Assembly (NCBI RefSeq): GCF_000203975.2 | Contig: NZ_AFCF02000009.1 | Coordinates: forward strand, 62,001-126,000 | Direction of reading: 5' to 3' | Source of the DNA: Leisingera sp. ANG1 | GTDB taxonomy: Bacteria; Pseudomonadota; Alphaproteobacteria; Rhodobacterales; Rhodobacteraceae | DNA length: 64,000 nucleotides | Shown here: positions 23,489-32,760 of the stretch, piece after piece | How the letters are laid out: each line of letters opens with the position of its first letter | How positions within the stretch are numbered: position 1 is the first letter of the stretch | Notes under the pieces: model-generated | Told to the model about the DNA's origin: nothing | Databases searched by the model: none | What the model saw: the letters and a program-made list of their open reading frames with translations, nothing else | Translations under genes and position numbers: made by a program

Positions 23489-24955
23489 ATGGGAGTGACA
23501 CTGAAATTCCAGAGCTCGGGCGCGATGCCCGGCGATGCGGCCCCTGTTCCGATGCGGGGGCCGAGCCTGACGGTGGGGCGCGGTGCCAGCTGTGACTTGG
23601 TGCTGCCGGACCCGGACCAGATGCTGTCGCGCAATCACTGTGTGATCGAGGATCACAATGGCAATGTGGTGGTGGTCGACCTCAGTTCCAACGGCACCTT
23701 TCTGAACTATTCGAAGATCCCGCTGGGCCGCACCCCGACGCCGCTGAACAACGGCGATGTGCTGTGCGTCGGCAATTATGAGCTGGTGGTGGAAATCCGC
23801 GATGACCTGGCCGATGTCGGCGACATGATCGCGGCACCCGCGGCGCAAGGGGCAGCCTCGCACGGGAATGCGGCCAATGCGCCTGACCCCTTGCAGCTGC
23901 TTGAGGATGCGGGTCCGGGCGGCGATTTCCTGGATGACTTGCTGGGCGAAGGGCCGAAGGGGCCTGCGCAGTTCACCCCGGTGGACCCGATCGACGAGCT
24001 TTTGCCGCCCTTGGGTGAGGACGAGGATCCATTCTTCCAGAAGGCCAGCGACGGGCGCGAAGGGGAGGGGGCCAGCCTGCCCAATCACAATCCGACCGCC
24101 TCGGACGGGTTTTCAGCACCCGCGTCGCAGTCCAGCCTGATCCCCGACGATTGGGATGATGATTTCCTGTCCGGCATCGGCGAGCCGGAAAATCCGGTTC
24201 CCCAGCCGGACCCTCAGCCTGCACAGCCCCCGCGCGAGGTGCCGCAGCCGCCAACCGAGGTCCCGCCCACGGCCCCGCCGCAAGAAGCACCGCCCGCGCC
24301 GCCGCAAGAAATCCCGCCGCAGCAGGACACAGCAGAGAAGACAATCGCGCCTGCCGCTGCGCCTTCGCAAGAGGCACAGGAAGCGGTAGAAGCGTTTCTA
24401 AAAGGGGTCGGCGCAGACGTCGGCCTCGATCCGGCGGAGCACGCCAGCACCATGGCGCGGATGGGCCGGGTGATGAAAACACTGGTCACGGGCTTGCGCG
24501 AAATCCTGATGACCCGGACCTCGATCAAGTCCGAGTTCCGGATTGAACAGACGATGATTTCTGCCGGCGGAAACAACCCGCTGAAATTCTCGATCACGCC
24601 GGAACAAGCCATCGAGGCGATGGTGCGCCCGGCGACCAAGGGCTACCTGTCGCCTGAGACTGCCGCCGAAGAGGCGCTGCGGGATATCAAGGCGCATGAA
24701 GTGGCGATGGTCACCGGCATGGAGGCAGCGCTGAAAGGCGTGCTGAAGCGGCTCGACCCCAAGGCGCTGGAAGCGCAGATCGAGGACAAGGGCGGCTTTA
24801 CCGGCCTCTTGCGCGGCAAGAAGGCGCGGTACTGGGATGTATACGAGCAGCTTTATGCGGAGATTTCCGACCAGGCTGAGAATGATTTTCACGACCTGTT
24901 CAGCCGCGAATTTGCGCGGGCCTACAAGGACCAGCTGGACAGGCTGAAGGAATGA
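23489..24955 (+). CDS. tagH: T6SS-associated FHA-domain protein (TagH/Fha-like)
   Basis: 488 residues. The FHA domain is at about 25-105 with its phosphothreonine-binding signatures LTVGRGASCDLVL, LSRNHCVI and LSSNGTFLN. Residues about 130-230 form an acidic linker with GDFLDDLLGEG and PIDELLPPLGEDED, short motifs very like those repeated in the giant sheath fusion. A Pro-rich stretch (about 232-285) leads to a helical C-terminal domain (GRVMKTLVTGLREILMTRTS, FHDLFSREFARAYKDQLDR) typical of T6SS FHA proteins. In the threonine-phosphorylation pathway PpkA phosphorylates Fha, and PppA reverses it, to control assembly. Both enzymes are encoded nearby. Confidence 0.93.
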   Translation: MGVTLKFQSSGAMPGDAAPVPMRGPSLTVGRGASCDLVLPDPDQMLSRNHCVIEDHNGNVVVVDLSSNGTFLNYSKIPLGRTPTPLNNGDVLCVGNYELVVEIRDDLADVGDMIAAPAAQGAASHGNAANAPDPLQLLEDAGPGGDFLDDLLGEGPKGPAQFTPVDPIDELLPPLGEDEDPFFQKASDGREGEGASLPNHNPTASDGFSAPASQSSLIPDDWDDDFLSGIGEPENPVPQPDPQPAQPPREVPQPPTEVPPTAPPQEAPPAPPQEIPPQQDTAEKTIAPAAAPSQEAQEAVEAFLKGVGADVGLDPAEHASTMARMGRVMKTLVTGLREILMTRTSIKSEFRIEQTMISAGGNNPLKFSITPEQAIEAMVRPATKGYLSPETAAEEALRDIKAHEVAMVTGMEAALKGVLKRLDPKALEAQIEDKGGFTGLLRGKKARYWDVYEQLYAEISDQAENDFHDLFSREFARAYKDQLDRLKE

Positions 24956-25002
24956 CCGGCACCGCGCCCTGCGCGTGTGCCCGCAAGTAAGAGGAGATCC
25001 CG

Positions 25003-26343
25003 GTGTCCTGGGACAGCAAGGTACTTTGGACGGAGGGGCTGTTTCTGCAGCCGCACCATTTCCAGCAGTCCGACCGCTACAATGAGGCGCTGGTCAGCGG
25101 ACTGGCGCGGCGGCTGAGCCCCTATGCCTGGGGCGTGAACGGGCTGGAAATCGACCATGAGGCGCTGAAGATCGGCCAGTTCGCGGTGAAGTCCTGCGAG
25201 GGGCTGACCCATGACGGCACCGTGTTCCGGGTGCCGATGGCGGACCCGCATCCGCCGGCGATGGAAGTGCCGACCACCGTCAAGGACTGCATTGTTTACC
25301 TGACCGTGCCGCAGCGCCGGCAGGGGGCGACCGAAGTGGATCTGAGCGGCGCCGAACGTTCGGCCAGCCGCCTGCGCCCCGACAAGGTGGAAGTGACCGA
25401 TGTGACCTCGACCGAGCGCAAGCCGGTGGAGCTGGACGTGGGCAAGATGCGCCTGCAGTTCGCGCTGGAGGTGGATGATCTGGCTGATCTGCTGGCGGTC
25501 CCGGTGGCGCGAATCATCGAGGTGCGCCCCGACAAGGAGATCGTGCTGGATCAGGCATTCATCCCGTCTTGTCTGGACATCAGGGCGTCGCAGGCGCTCA
25601 GCGGTTTCCTGCGTGAGCTGGAGGGGCTTCTGGCGCACCGGATGGAGGCGCTGGCGGGCCGCCTGTCAGAGGCGGGCGGCGCCCGCGGTGTGGCGGATGT
25701 GTCGGATTTCATGCTGCTGGCAGTGGTGAACCGGATGCTGCCGCAGGTGCGCCACCTGCGCAACATCGAGAACCTGCACCCGGAACGGCTGTTCACCACC
25801 TGCGCAGGCATGGCGGGCGAGCTGTCGGTGTTCATGTCGACGGAAAAACAGGCGCCGGAATTTCCGCCCTATACCCACGACAATCTGGTCGAGTGCTTTG
25901 CGCCGGTGATCCGGGTGCTGCGCCAGTATCTGAGCTCTGTGCTGGAGCAGACCGCAATTCCGATCAAGCTGGAAGCGCGCAAATACGGCATCTCGGTGGG
26001 GGTCATCGCCGACCGCAAGCTGTTGGGCAACGCAGGCTTTGTACTGGCGGTCAGTGCCGACATCCCGGCCGAGGACGTGCGCAAGCATTTCTCCGGCCAG
26101 GCCAAGATCGGACCCGTCGAGGAAATCCGCCAGCTGGTGAACTCGGCCCTGCCGGGGATCACCCTGCGCCCCTTGCCGGTGGCGCCGCGGCAGATCCCCT
26201 ATCATTCCGGCGTGGTCTATTTCGAGATGGATGCGGACAGCCCCTATTGGCGCAAGATGACCACCTCGGGCGGTATCGCGGTGCATGTGTCGGGACAGTA
26301 TCCGGGGCTCAAGATGGAGCTTTGGGCGATCCGTAATGCATAA
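25003..26343 (+). CDS. tssK: T6SS baseplate protein TssK (VasE/ImpJ)
   Basis: 446 residues from GTG 25003, which has an agaggag ribosome site and gives the conserved N-terminus WDSKVLWTEGLFLQPHHFQQ. The length and later blocks (RLPYLxL-like core replaced here by VYLTVPQRRQGATEVDLSGA, ARIIEVRPDKEIVLDQAFIP, LLAVVNRMLPQVRHL) agree with TssK. TssK trimers attach the TssE-F-G wedge to the cytoplasmic domains of TssL and TssM. It is followed 14 bases later by tssL and preceded by the FHA gene by 47 bases. Confidence 0.97.
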   Translation: MSWDSKVLWTEGLFLQPHHFQQSDRYNEALVSGLARRLSPYAWGVNGLEIDHEALKIGQFAVKSCEGLTHDGTVFRVPMADPHPPAMEVPTTVKDCIVYLTVPQRRQGATEVDLSGAERSASRLRPDKVEVTDVTSTERKPVELDVGKMRLQFALEVDDLADLLAVPVARIIEVRPDKEIVLDQAFIPSCLDIRASQALSGFLRELEGLLAHRMEALAGRLSEAGGARGVADVSDFMLLAVVNRMLPQVRHLRNIENLHPERLFTTCAGMAGELSVFMSTEKQAPEFPPYTHDNLVECFAPVIRVLRQYLSSVLEQTAIPIKLEARKYGISVGVIADRKLLGNAGFVLAVSADIPAEDVRKHFSGQAKIGPVEEIRQLVNSALPGITLRPLPVAPRQIPYHSGVVYFEMDADSPYWRKMTTSGGIAVHVSGQYPGLKMELWAIRNA

Positions 26344-26357
26344 GGGAAGGCGCTGAA

Positions 26358-27785
26358 ATGGCTGATTATGACGATCCCTTTGCTGAACCGGGGGATACCG
26401 ACAAGACGGTGATCAAGCCGAACCCGGGCGGGCGGCGCACGGCCACGCCGATGCAGCAGCCGGAGGTGCCGCAGCAGACCCAGCCAGTGCCTGAGCAGCC
26501 AGCGGAGCCGGATCTGGATGCCTATGGCGTCCCGCAGGCGGCAGCCCCAAAACCGCAGGCTGCCGCGGGCGGGGCTAAGGCGCCGAAGATGGCGCTGACG
26601 GGTATGAACCAGCTGACGGCCTGCGCCTCAACCCTGTTTGCGCTGATTTCCCGTATCCGCAACCGTGCCCAGCACATGGACCCGGATGGCTTGCGCAAGA
26701 ACGTGGTGGCCGAGGTGCGCGCGTTTGAGAACCGCGCCCTGCAGGCGGGCATTGCGGCGCAGACCGTGAAGGTTGCGCGCTATGCGCTGTGCGCGACGCT
26801 GGACGACGTGGTGCTGAATACTCCTTGGGGCGGGCAGTCCGCCTGGGGGCTGCAGTCGATGGTGGCAACCTTCCACCGCGAGGTTGTCGGCGGTGACCGG
26901 TTTTATGACCTTTTGGCGCGGCTGGAGAAGGAGCCTGGTGCCAACATCGACATGCTCGAGTTTCTCTATATGTGCCTGTCACTGGGGTTCGAGGGGCGCC
27001 TGCGGGTGGAGCAGGGCGGTTCGGAAAAACATCTGCAGATCCGCGGTGCGCTGGCCCGGATCATCCGCAACCAGAGGGGCCCGGTAGAGCGCGATCTGTC
27101 GCCGCACTGGGAAGGCATCGTCAAACCGTTCAAGGCGCTGTCGGTCTGGCGGCTGGTGTGGATCACCATGGCCGCGACCCTGGCCATCCTGGCACTGCAG
27201 TTCTTAGGGCTAAGCTGGATGCTGTCGAACCAGACCGAAAATGTGGTCGGGCAGCTGACGATCGTGGATTCCGGCCCCAAGGCAGAGCTGGAACGGCGCG
27301 CGCCGCCGCCGCCGCCGCCGCCATTGGCGCCGACGACCGAAGAACAGGTCGCCAAGGTTTCTGGCTTCCTGGAACCTGAGATCAAGGAAGGCATCGTGCA
27401 GGTCTTCCAGAAGGGCAACACGCTCATCATCAGGCTGACCGGCTCCGGCATGTTCGGTTCCGGCTCGGACCAGCTGAGCAAGGCGTTCCGTAATCCCGTG
27501 AACCGGGTGGCCGAAGCGCTGAATGACGAAAAGGGCAAGATCATCGTGGCAGGGCATTCCGACAACGTGCCGATCCGTTCCTCGCGGTTCCCGTCCAACA
27601 TGGCGCTGTCGCTGGCACGGGCAAAGTCGGTGATGGCAGGCATGGCCAAGGTCATGACAGACCCGGACCGGCTGTCGGCCGAGGGCCGTGCTGACAAGGA
27701 ACCGATAGCAGACAACAGCACCCGCGCCGGGCGGGCCAAGAACCGCAGGATTGAAATTCTGCTGGTTCAGGAGGTTCAAGGATGA
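26358..27785 (+). CDS. tssL: T6SS membrane protein TssL with C-terminal OmpA domain
   Basis: 475 residues. A disordered Pro/Gln N-terminus (1-70) is followed by the DotU/IcmH cytoplasmic domain (about 75-255: TACASTLFALISRIR, YALCATLDDVVLNTPWG, EFLYMCLSLGFEGR). One membrane helix lies at about 265-288, then a Pro-rich hinge (APPPPPPPLAP). A periplasmic OmpA-type peptidoglycan-binding domain lies at about 345-475 (IIVAGHSDNVPIRSSRFPSN, LSLARAKSVM, NRRIEILLV). TssL joins TssM in the inner-membrane complex and here carries its own peptidoglycan anchor, as in the evolved TssL type. The last four bases overlap tssM (ATGA). Confidence 0.97.
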   Translation: MADYDDPFAEPGDTDKTVIKPNPGGRRTATPMQQPEVPQQTQPVPEQPAEPDLDAYGVPQAAAPKPQAAAGGAKAPKMALTGMNQLTACASTLFALISRIRNRAQHMDPDGLRKNVVAEVRAFENRALQAGIAAQTVKVARYALCATLDDVVLNTPWGGQSAWGLQSMVATFHREVVGGDRFYDLLARLEKEPGANIDMLEFLYMCLSLGFEGRLRVEQGGSEKHLQIRGALARIIRNQRGPVERDLSPHWEGIVKPFKALSVWRLVWITMAATLAILALQFLGLSWMLSNQTENVVGQLTIVDSGPKAELERRAPPPPPPPLAPTTEEQVAKVSGFLEPEIKEGIVQVFQKGNTLIIRLTGSGMFGSGSDQLSKAFRNPVNRVAEALNDEKGKIIVAGHSDNVPIRSSRFPSNMALSLARAKSVMAGMAKVMTDPDRLSAEGRADKEPIADNSTRAGRAKNRRIEILLVQEVQG

Positions 27786-30700
27786 TCCGCCGTTATATCT
27801 TTCCCCTGTTCCGGTCGATCTACACCATCCTGCTGATTCTGGCTGCGGTTCTGTCGGCCTGTGTGTGGTATTTTGCACCTTTCATCGGCAGCGATGACTG
27901 GCGGCCGTTTGACGGCGTGATGGCGCGGCTGATCACCATCGGGGTGATCTTCCTGCTGTATTTCATCATCATCGGCATCATCTTCTGGCGCCGCCGCCGC
28001 AAGGACAAGGAGATGACCGAGGAGATGGCGGAGGCCGTTGATACCTCGGAAGATGATGTCTTGTCCGAGGAAATCGGCGAGCTGCGCGGCAAGTTTAAGG
28101 ACGCGATGAAGGAGCTGCGCAAGTCCAAGGGCGGGCGGCGGCACCTGAACGACTTGCCGTGGTACATCATGATCGGCCCGCCGGGTGCCGGTAAGACCAC
28201 TGCCATTGTGAACTCAGGCCTGCAGTTCCCGCTGGCTGAGAAGATGGGCAAGGCCGCCATCGGCGGCGTCGGCGGCACCCGTAACTGCGATTGGTGGTTC
28301 ACCAATGAGGCGGTGCTGATCGACACCGCCGGGCGCTATACCACGCAGGAAAGCGATGCCGAGGCGGATAATGCGGCCTGGCTTGGCTTCCTCGGGCTGT
28401 TGAAGAAGTACCGCAAGCGGCAGCCGATCAACGGTGCGATCATTGCGATCTCGCTGTCGGATCTGTCCTTGCAGGATGAGATCACCCAGAAAAGCCACGC
28501 CGCCGCTGTGCGCCGCCGCCTGGCGGAGCTGCGCGAGAAACTGGGCGTGCGCTTCCCGGTCTATGTGCTGTTCACCAAGGCCGACCTGATTGCCGGCTTC
28601 CAGGAGTTCCATGACTCTTTAGGCAAGGAGGACCGCGAGCAGGTCTGGGGCTTCACGCTGCCCTTGCCCAAGGGCAAGAAAGAACAGCCGCCAATTGCCG
28701 GGTTTGACGAGGAATTCGGCCTGCTGCTGGGGCAGATCAACGCGCAGCTGCTGGAGAAGATGCAGACCGAGACCGACCATCAGCGCCGGGCGCTGATTGC
28801 GGGCTTCCCGGCGCAGGTCGCCTCCATGCGCGCAGTTGCGCGCGAGTTCCTGATGGAGGTGTTCCAGGACAACCGTTATGAGCAGCGCCAGATGCTGCGC
28901 GGGGTCTATTTCACCTCCGGCACCCAGGAAGGCACGCCGATCGACCGGCTGATGCTGGGTATGGCGCAGACCTTTGGCATCGGGCGCCAAGCGATTGGCA
29001 CGGGGCAGGGCACGGGGCGCAGTTTCTTCCTGACCCGCTTGTTCGAGAGCGTGATGTTCCCCGAGGCCGGTCTGGTATCGGCGGATGACAAGGTCGAGCG
29101 CCGCTACCGCTGGACCCGCCGGATTGCGATTACTGCCACAGTGCTGGTGGCAATTGCGATGGGGGCGCTGTGGGTGCGGTCTTATCTCAAGAACACCGAT
29201 CTGATTGCTCAGGCTGAAGGCCAGGTTGCGGCCTATCAGGCTGCCGCGGCGCAGCTTCCGCCCAGTCCGGTCGGCGATACCGATCTGGTGCCGGTAGCCG
29301 CCGCGCTGAACAACTTGCGCGACATGCCCGGCAACCCGGTGTTGTCCGATCCGGAGCCTGACGGGGCCATGACCTATGGGTTGTATCAGGGCGAAGTGAT
29401 CGGCACCCAGGCGGCGCAGACCTACCGCGGGGCGCTGAACCGGCGTCTGCTGCCGCGGCTGCTGGTGCGCCTGGAGCAGCAGATCGAGGGGAATATGAAC
29501 AACCCCGACACGCTGTATGAGGCGCTGAAGATCTATCTGATGCTGGGCCTTCAAGGGCCAATGAACCCCGATCTGGTCAAGGAGTGGATGCGCCTTGACT
29601 GGGAGAACATTGCCTATCCCGGTATCGCTCGCAACCAGTTGCGCGCTGATCTGACGGATCACCTCACCGCGCTGCTGTCGCAGCCGATGGAGGAAATCGC
29701 GCTCAACGGCCCGCTGATCGAGCAGGCACAGAACATCCTGTCGGAGATGCCCCTGGCCCAACGGGTCTATAACGGCATCCTGAATTCACAGCAGGCGACG
29801 GCGCTGCCGAAATGGCGGATCACCGATGTTGGCGGCCCGTCGGTCAAGCGGGTGCTGGTGCGCAGTTCCGGCAAGCCGCTGAACGACGGGATCGAAGGGA
29901 TCTTTACCTTTGACGGTTTCCACAACGTGTTCCTGCCGGAGGCGGTCAGCGTTGCCGAACGGGTCCACCGTGAGGCCTGGGTGCTCGGCGATAACAATGA
30001 AGCGTCCCAGAACGAGGCGGTTCTGCTGAAGCTCAGCCGCGATGTGCTGGATCTCTATTATAACGATTACATCAGCCGCTATGATCAGATCCTGGGCGAC
30101 ATCGACATTGTGCCGCTGGAGTCGCTGTCGCATGCGGTAGAAGTCACCAATGTGCTGTCGGGGCCGACTTCGCCGATCGTCAATATCCTGACCGACGTCA
30201 GCAACGAGACCCGGCTGAACGAGGATAAATCCGTTCTGGATGCGGGCACTTTGGCCGCGGGTGCCCAGAACGTGGCCGCGATTGAGGCGCGCTCGAACCT
30301 GTCGATCCAGGGACAGATTCTGCTGGAGGCGCTGGTCGGCTCTGCCGAAAATGCACCCGGTCAGGCGGCCAAGCCGCCGGGGGCCTATGTGCAGGAACGG
30401 TTCCAGTGGCTGTATGACCTGGTCAACCGGCCCGAGGGGCAGCCCTCGCAGCTGGATGATCTGATGGGGCAGTTGCAACTGGTCTATCAGGAGCTGAACA
30501 AGATGTCCTTCTCTGGCGTCGCCACGGGCGGCCAGAGCGGTCAAGCGCTGTTGCAGTTCCAGCAGACCGCCAGCCGGATGGGCGGGCCGCTGCCCCGCTG
30601 GGCAACGCAGATTTCGGCCGGATCGTCGGGCATCACGTCGGAAGGCACCCGGGCTTCGATCAACGCGCGCTGGCAATCGGCGGTGCTGCCGTTCTGCGAG

Positions 30701-31354
30701 AAAGCACTGGCGAACCGCTATCCCTTCAACCGCTCGGCACGTGCCGATGTGGCGATGGCGGATTTTGCCAAGCTGTTCTCCCCGAACGGGATGATCGACA
30801 GTTTCTTCAATGAGCATCTGCTGAAATACGTCGACACCCGCAGCCGGCCCTGGACATGGAAGCGCGTCAATGACGTGGATCTGGGCATCAGCCCTGCGGT
30901 GCTGCAGCAGATGCAATACGCATCTGAGATCAAGGAAGCCTTCTTTGCCGGCGGGGCGCAGCCTGCGGTGAACTTCCAGATCACCGTCAACGCGCTGGAC
31001 CCCAAGGCCAAGGAAGTGCTGCTGGAGATCGACGGCACCAAGGTGGCCTACAACCACCGCTCTGGTGCACCGACGCCGGTGGCGGTGACCTGGCCGGGCT
31101 CTGTCGGTCTGGCTCGGCTGACTTTACTGCCGCAAAAACGGGATAGCGAGAACGTGCTGTCGCGGGACGGGCCCTGGGCCTGGTTCCGGCTGTTGGATGC
31201 GGCGGAGGTGCGGCGCACCAATGTCTCTGACCGGCGGCGGGTGAACTTCCGCGTCGGCGGGCGACTGGCGCTGTTCGAGTTGCAGTCCGGGTCCGTTATC
31301 AACCCCTTCGCCCTGCCTGCCATGGCGAAATTCAGCTGCCCGAAGTCAATGTGA
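27782..31354 (+). CDS. tssM: T6SS membrane protein TssM (IcmF)
   Basis: 1190 residues. Two N-terminal membrane helices (about 14-35 and 48-70) precede a cytoplasmic NTPase-like domain with Walker A GPPGAGKT at 132-139 and an intact downstream VLIDTAGRY. A third helix at about 447-467 leads into a large periplasmic part (about 470-1190) containing the IcmF-related and C-terminal beta domains (KEVLLEIDGTKVAYNH, VTWPGSVGLARLTLLP). TssM spans the envelope and links the baseplate to the outer membrane, normally via the lipoprotein TssJ, which is not found here. Start overlaps tssL (ATGA) and stop overlaps tagF (TGATG). Confidence 0.97.
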   Translation: MIRRYIFPLFRSIYTILLILAAVLSACVWYFAPFIGSDDWRPFDGVMARLITIGVIFLLYFIIIGIIFWRRRRKDKEMTEEMAEAVDTSEDDVLSEEIGELRGKFKDAMKELRKSKGGRRHLNDLPWYIMIGPPGAGKTTAIVNSGLQFPLAEKMGKAAIGGVGGTRNCDWWFTNEAVLIDTAGRYTTQESDAEADNAAWLGFLGLLKKYRKRQPINGAIIAISLSDLSLQDEITQKSHAAAVRRRLAELREKLGVRFPVYVLFTKADLIAGFQEFHDSLGKEDREQVWGFTLPLPKGKKEQPPIAGFDEEFGLLLGQINAQLLEKMQTETDHQRRALIAGFPAQVASMRAVAREFLMEVFQDNRYEQRQMLRGVYFTSGTQEGTPIDRLMLGMAQTFGIGRQAIGTGQGTGRSFFLTRLFESVMFPEAGLVSADDKVERRYRWTRRIAITATVLVAIAMGALWVRSYLKNTDLIAQAEGQVAAYQAAAAQLPPSPVGDTDLVPVAAALNNLRDMPGNPVLSDPEPDGAMTYGLYQGEVIGTQAAQTYRGALNRRLLPRLLVRLEQQIEGNMNNPDTLYEALKIYLMLGLQGPMNPDLVKEWMRLDWENIAYPGIARNQLRADLTDHLTALLSQPMEEIALNGPLIEQAQNILSEMPLAQRVYNGILNSQQATALPKWRITDVGGPSVKRVLVRSSGKPLNDGIEGIFTFDGFHNVFLPEAVSVAERVHREAWVLGDNNEASQNEAVLLKLSRDVLDLYYNDYISRYDQILGDIDIVPLESLSHAVEVTNVLSGPTSPIVNILTDVSNETRLNEDKSVLDAGTLAAGAQNVAAIEARSNLSIQGQILLEALVGSAENAPGQAAKPPGAYVQERFQWLYDLVNRPEGQPSQLDDLMGQLQLVYQELNKMSFSGVATGGQSGQALLQFQQTASRMGGPLPRWATQISAGSSGITSEGTRASINARWQSAVLPFCEKALANRYPFNRSARADVAMADFAKLFSPNGMIDSFFNEHLLKYVDTRSRPWTWKRVNDVDLGISPAVLQQMQYASEIKEAFFAGGAQPAVNFQITVNALDPKAKEVLLEIDGTKVAYNHRSGAPTPVAVTWPGSVGLARLTLLPQKRDSENVLSRDGPWAWFRLLDAAEVRRTNVSDRRRVNFRVGGRLALFELQSGSVINPFALPAMAKFSCPKSM

Positions 31355-32001
31355 TGGCGGGGTTCGGCGCATTCGGCAAGATGCCTTCAGCCGGGGATTT
31401 CTTCCGGCTGAACACGCCTGGCGGCTTTGTGCGGGTCTGGGACGCCTGGCTGCAGCAGGTTATGCTGGATGGCAAAGCGGTCTACGGCGCAGGCTTCGAT
31501 GCGCATTACATGACTGCGCCGATCTGGCGGTTCACGCTGCCGGCGGGTCTTGCAGGTGCCGCATCCGTCTGGGGCGTGATGATGCCGTCGGTCGATCGGG
31601 TTGGGCGGCGGTTTCCGCTGACCCTGATGGAGGCGCTGCCTAAATCCGGCCCGCCGGCACTGGGCCATCTAAGCGCCGAACCGCTGTTTGAAGGGCTGGA
31701 GGATTTGGCGCTGGATGCATTGGAGGACACCATGACCAAAGACAGCTTGGCTGAACGGCTTGCAGCAATGCCAGTCCCTGACGGTGTTCAGCCAGCGGCA
31801 ACGGACGTGGTGATGGCTGGTCCGCTAGGCCCGGAGCGGCTGAAGCAATCAGACCCGCGACTGGCGGGCTGCAGCCTGTGGACGGCAGTGCTGGATGGGG
31901 AGCCCCGGACGCTGGCGTCCAGGGGGCTGCCCTCAGGTGCGGTGGCATTGGCGCTGTTTGATCTGGGCGCGCCGGTATGGTCGGGGGTTGAGGCTGCATG
32001 A
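31354..32001 (+). CDS. tagF: T6SS post-translational regulator TagF (ImpM)
   Basis: 215 residues from ATG 31354 (GTG 31351 would add one residue). The N-terminal ImpM/TagF domain is clear: GFGAFGKMPSAGDFFRLNTP, FVRVWDAWLQQVM, APIWRFTLPAG, VWGVMMPSVDRVGRRFPLTL. It is the stand-alone form, not fused to PppA as in some species, though pppA follows with a 4-base overlap (ATGA). TagF generally represses T6SS by sequestering Fha. Its placement with ppkA, pppA and the FHA gene completes the phosphorylation control set. Confidence 0.95.
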   Translation: MAGFGAFGKMPSAGDFFRLNTPGGFVRVWDAWLQQVMLDGKAVYGAGFDAHYMTAPIWRFTLPAGLAGAASVWGVMMPSVDRVGRRFPLTLMEALPKSGPPALGHLSAEPLFEGLEDLALDALEDTMTKDSLAERLAAMPVPDGVQPAATDVVMAGPLGPERLKQSDPRLAGCSLWTAVLDGEPRTLASRGLPSGAVALALFDLGAPVWSGVEAA

Positions 32002-32723
32002 TGAACCAGCTGCGCAAATACCGCTATACCGCGCAGACCCATGTGGGGCTGAAGCGCAAGGTCAACGAGGACTCCGTTCTGGCGCTTCCGGAACATGACA
32101 TCTGGCTGGTGGCAGATGGTATGGGCGGACATGATGCAGGTGACTTTGCCAGCCGGCTGATTGCCGATGCGGTGGCGATGATCCCGCTGGGCCTGGACCC
32201 GGCCGCGCGGATGCATGCGCTGCGCGATGCGATCCAAAACGCGCATAAGGCGATCCGCGCCGAGGCCGAGGCCCGCGGCGGCGGCACCATCGGGTCAACC
32301 GTTGCGGCACTGATCATGGCGAACCAGCATTTTGTCGGGCTTTGGGCCGGGGACAGCCGGATCTACCGGCTGCGCGATGGCCATATCGAGATGCTGACTG
32401 AGGATCACTCCGCGGTGGCGGAATATGTTCTGGCCGGCAAGATGACCTGGGATGAGGCAGAACAGCATCCGCATTCAAATGCGATCACCCGTGCTGTCGG
32501 GGTAGGGGAGGAGCTGGAGATCGACAAAATCCGCGGCGACACGGAACCAGGCGACCGGTTCCTGATCTGCTCTGACGGGCTGACCAAATACGCGACCTTC
32601 CAAATTCTGGAGGACGTTCTGGGCAGTGCGCCCCTGGAGACTGTCGGCGACCAGCTGATCCAGATCGCGTTGACGGGAGGCGGCGCGGATAACATCACGG
32701 CCATTGTCATCGACGTTTTGTAG
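31998..32723 (+). CDS. pppA: PP2C-type Ser/Thr phosphatase PppA
   Basis: 241 residues; ATG 31998 or 32001 are both possible. PP2C metal-binding motifs are visible: VNEDSVLALP, LVADGMGGHDAGDFAS, GSTVAALIM, LWAGDSRIYRLRDG, LTEDHSAVAE, FLICSDGLTKYAT and GGADNITAIVIDV. It should remove phosphate from the FHA protein or other PpkA targets and switch T6SS assembly off. It is the last gene of the plus-strand T6SS run. It converges on ppkA across a symmetrical hairpin. Confidence 0.96.
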   Translation: MMNQLRKYRYTAQTHVGLKRKVNEDSVLALPEHDIWLVADGMGGHDAGDFASRLIADAVAMIPLGLDPAARMHALRDAIQNAHKAIRAEAEARGGGTIGSTVAALIMANQHFVGLWAGDSRIYRLRDGHIEMLTEDHSAVAEYVLAGKMTWDEAEQHPHSNAITRAVGVGEELEIDKIRGDTEPGDRFLICSDGLTKYATFQILEDVLGSAPLETVGDQLIQIALTGGGADNITAIVIDVL

Positions 32724-32726
32724 GCG

Positions 32727-32751
32727 GAGGTTTCCCCTGAAGGGAAACCTC
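32727..32751. terminator. Hairpin between convergent pppA and ppkA
   Basis: gaggtttccc pairs with gggaaacctc around a 5-base loop, a 10-bp perfect stem placed 3 bases after the pppA stop and 9 bases before the ppkA stop. It may terminate both directions. T-runs on either side are poor. Confidence 0.6.
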
Positions 32752-32760
32752 GAAAGCCGG

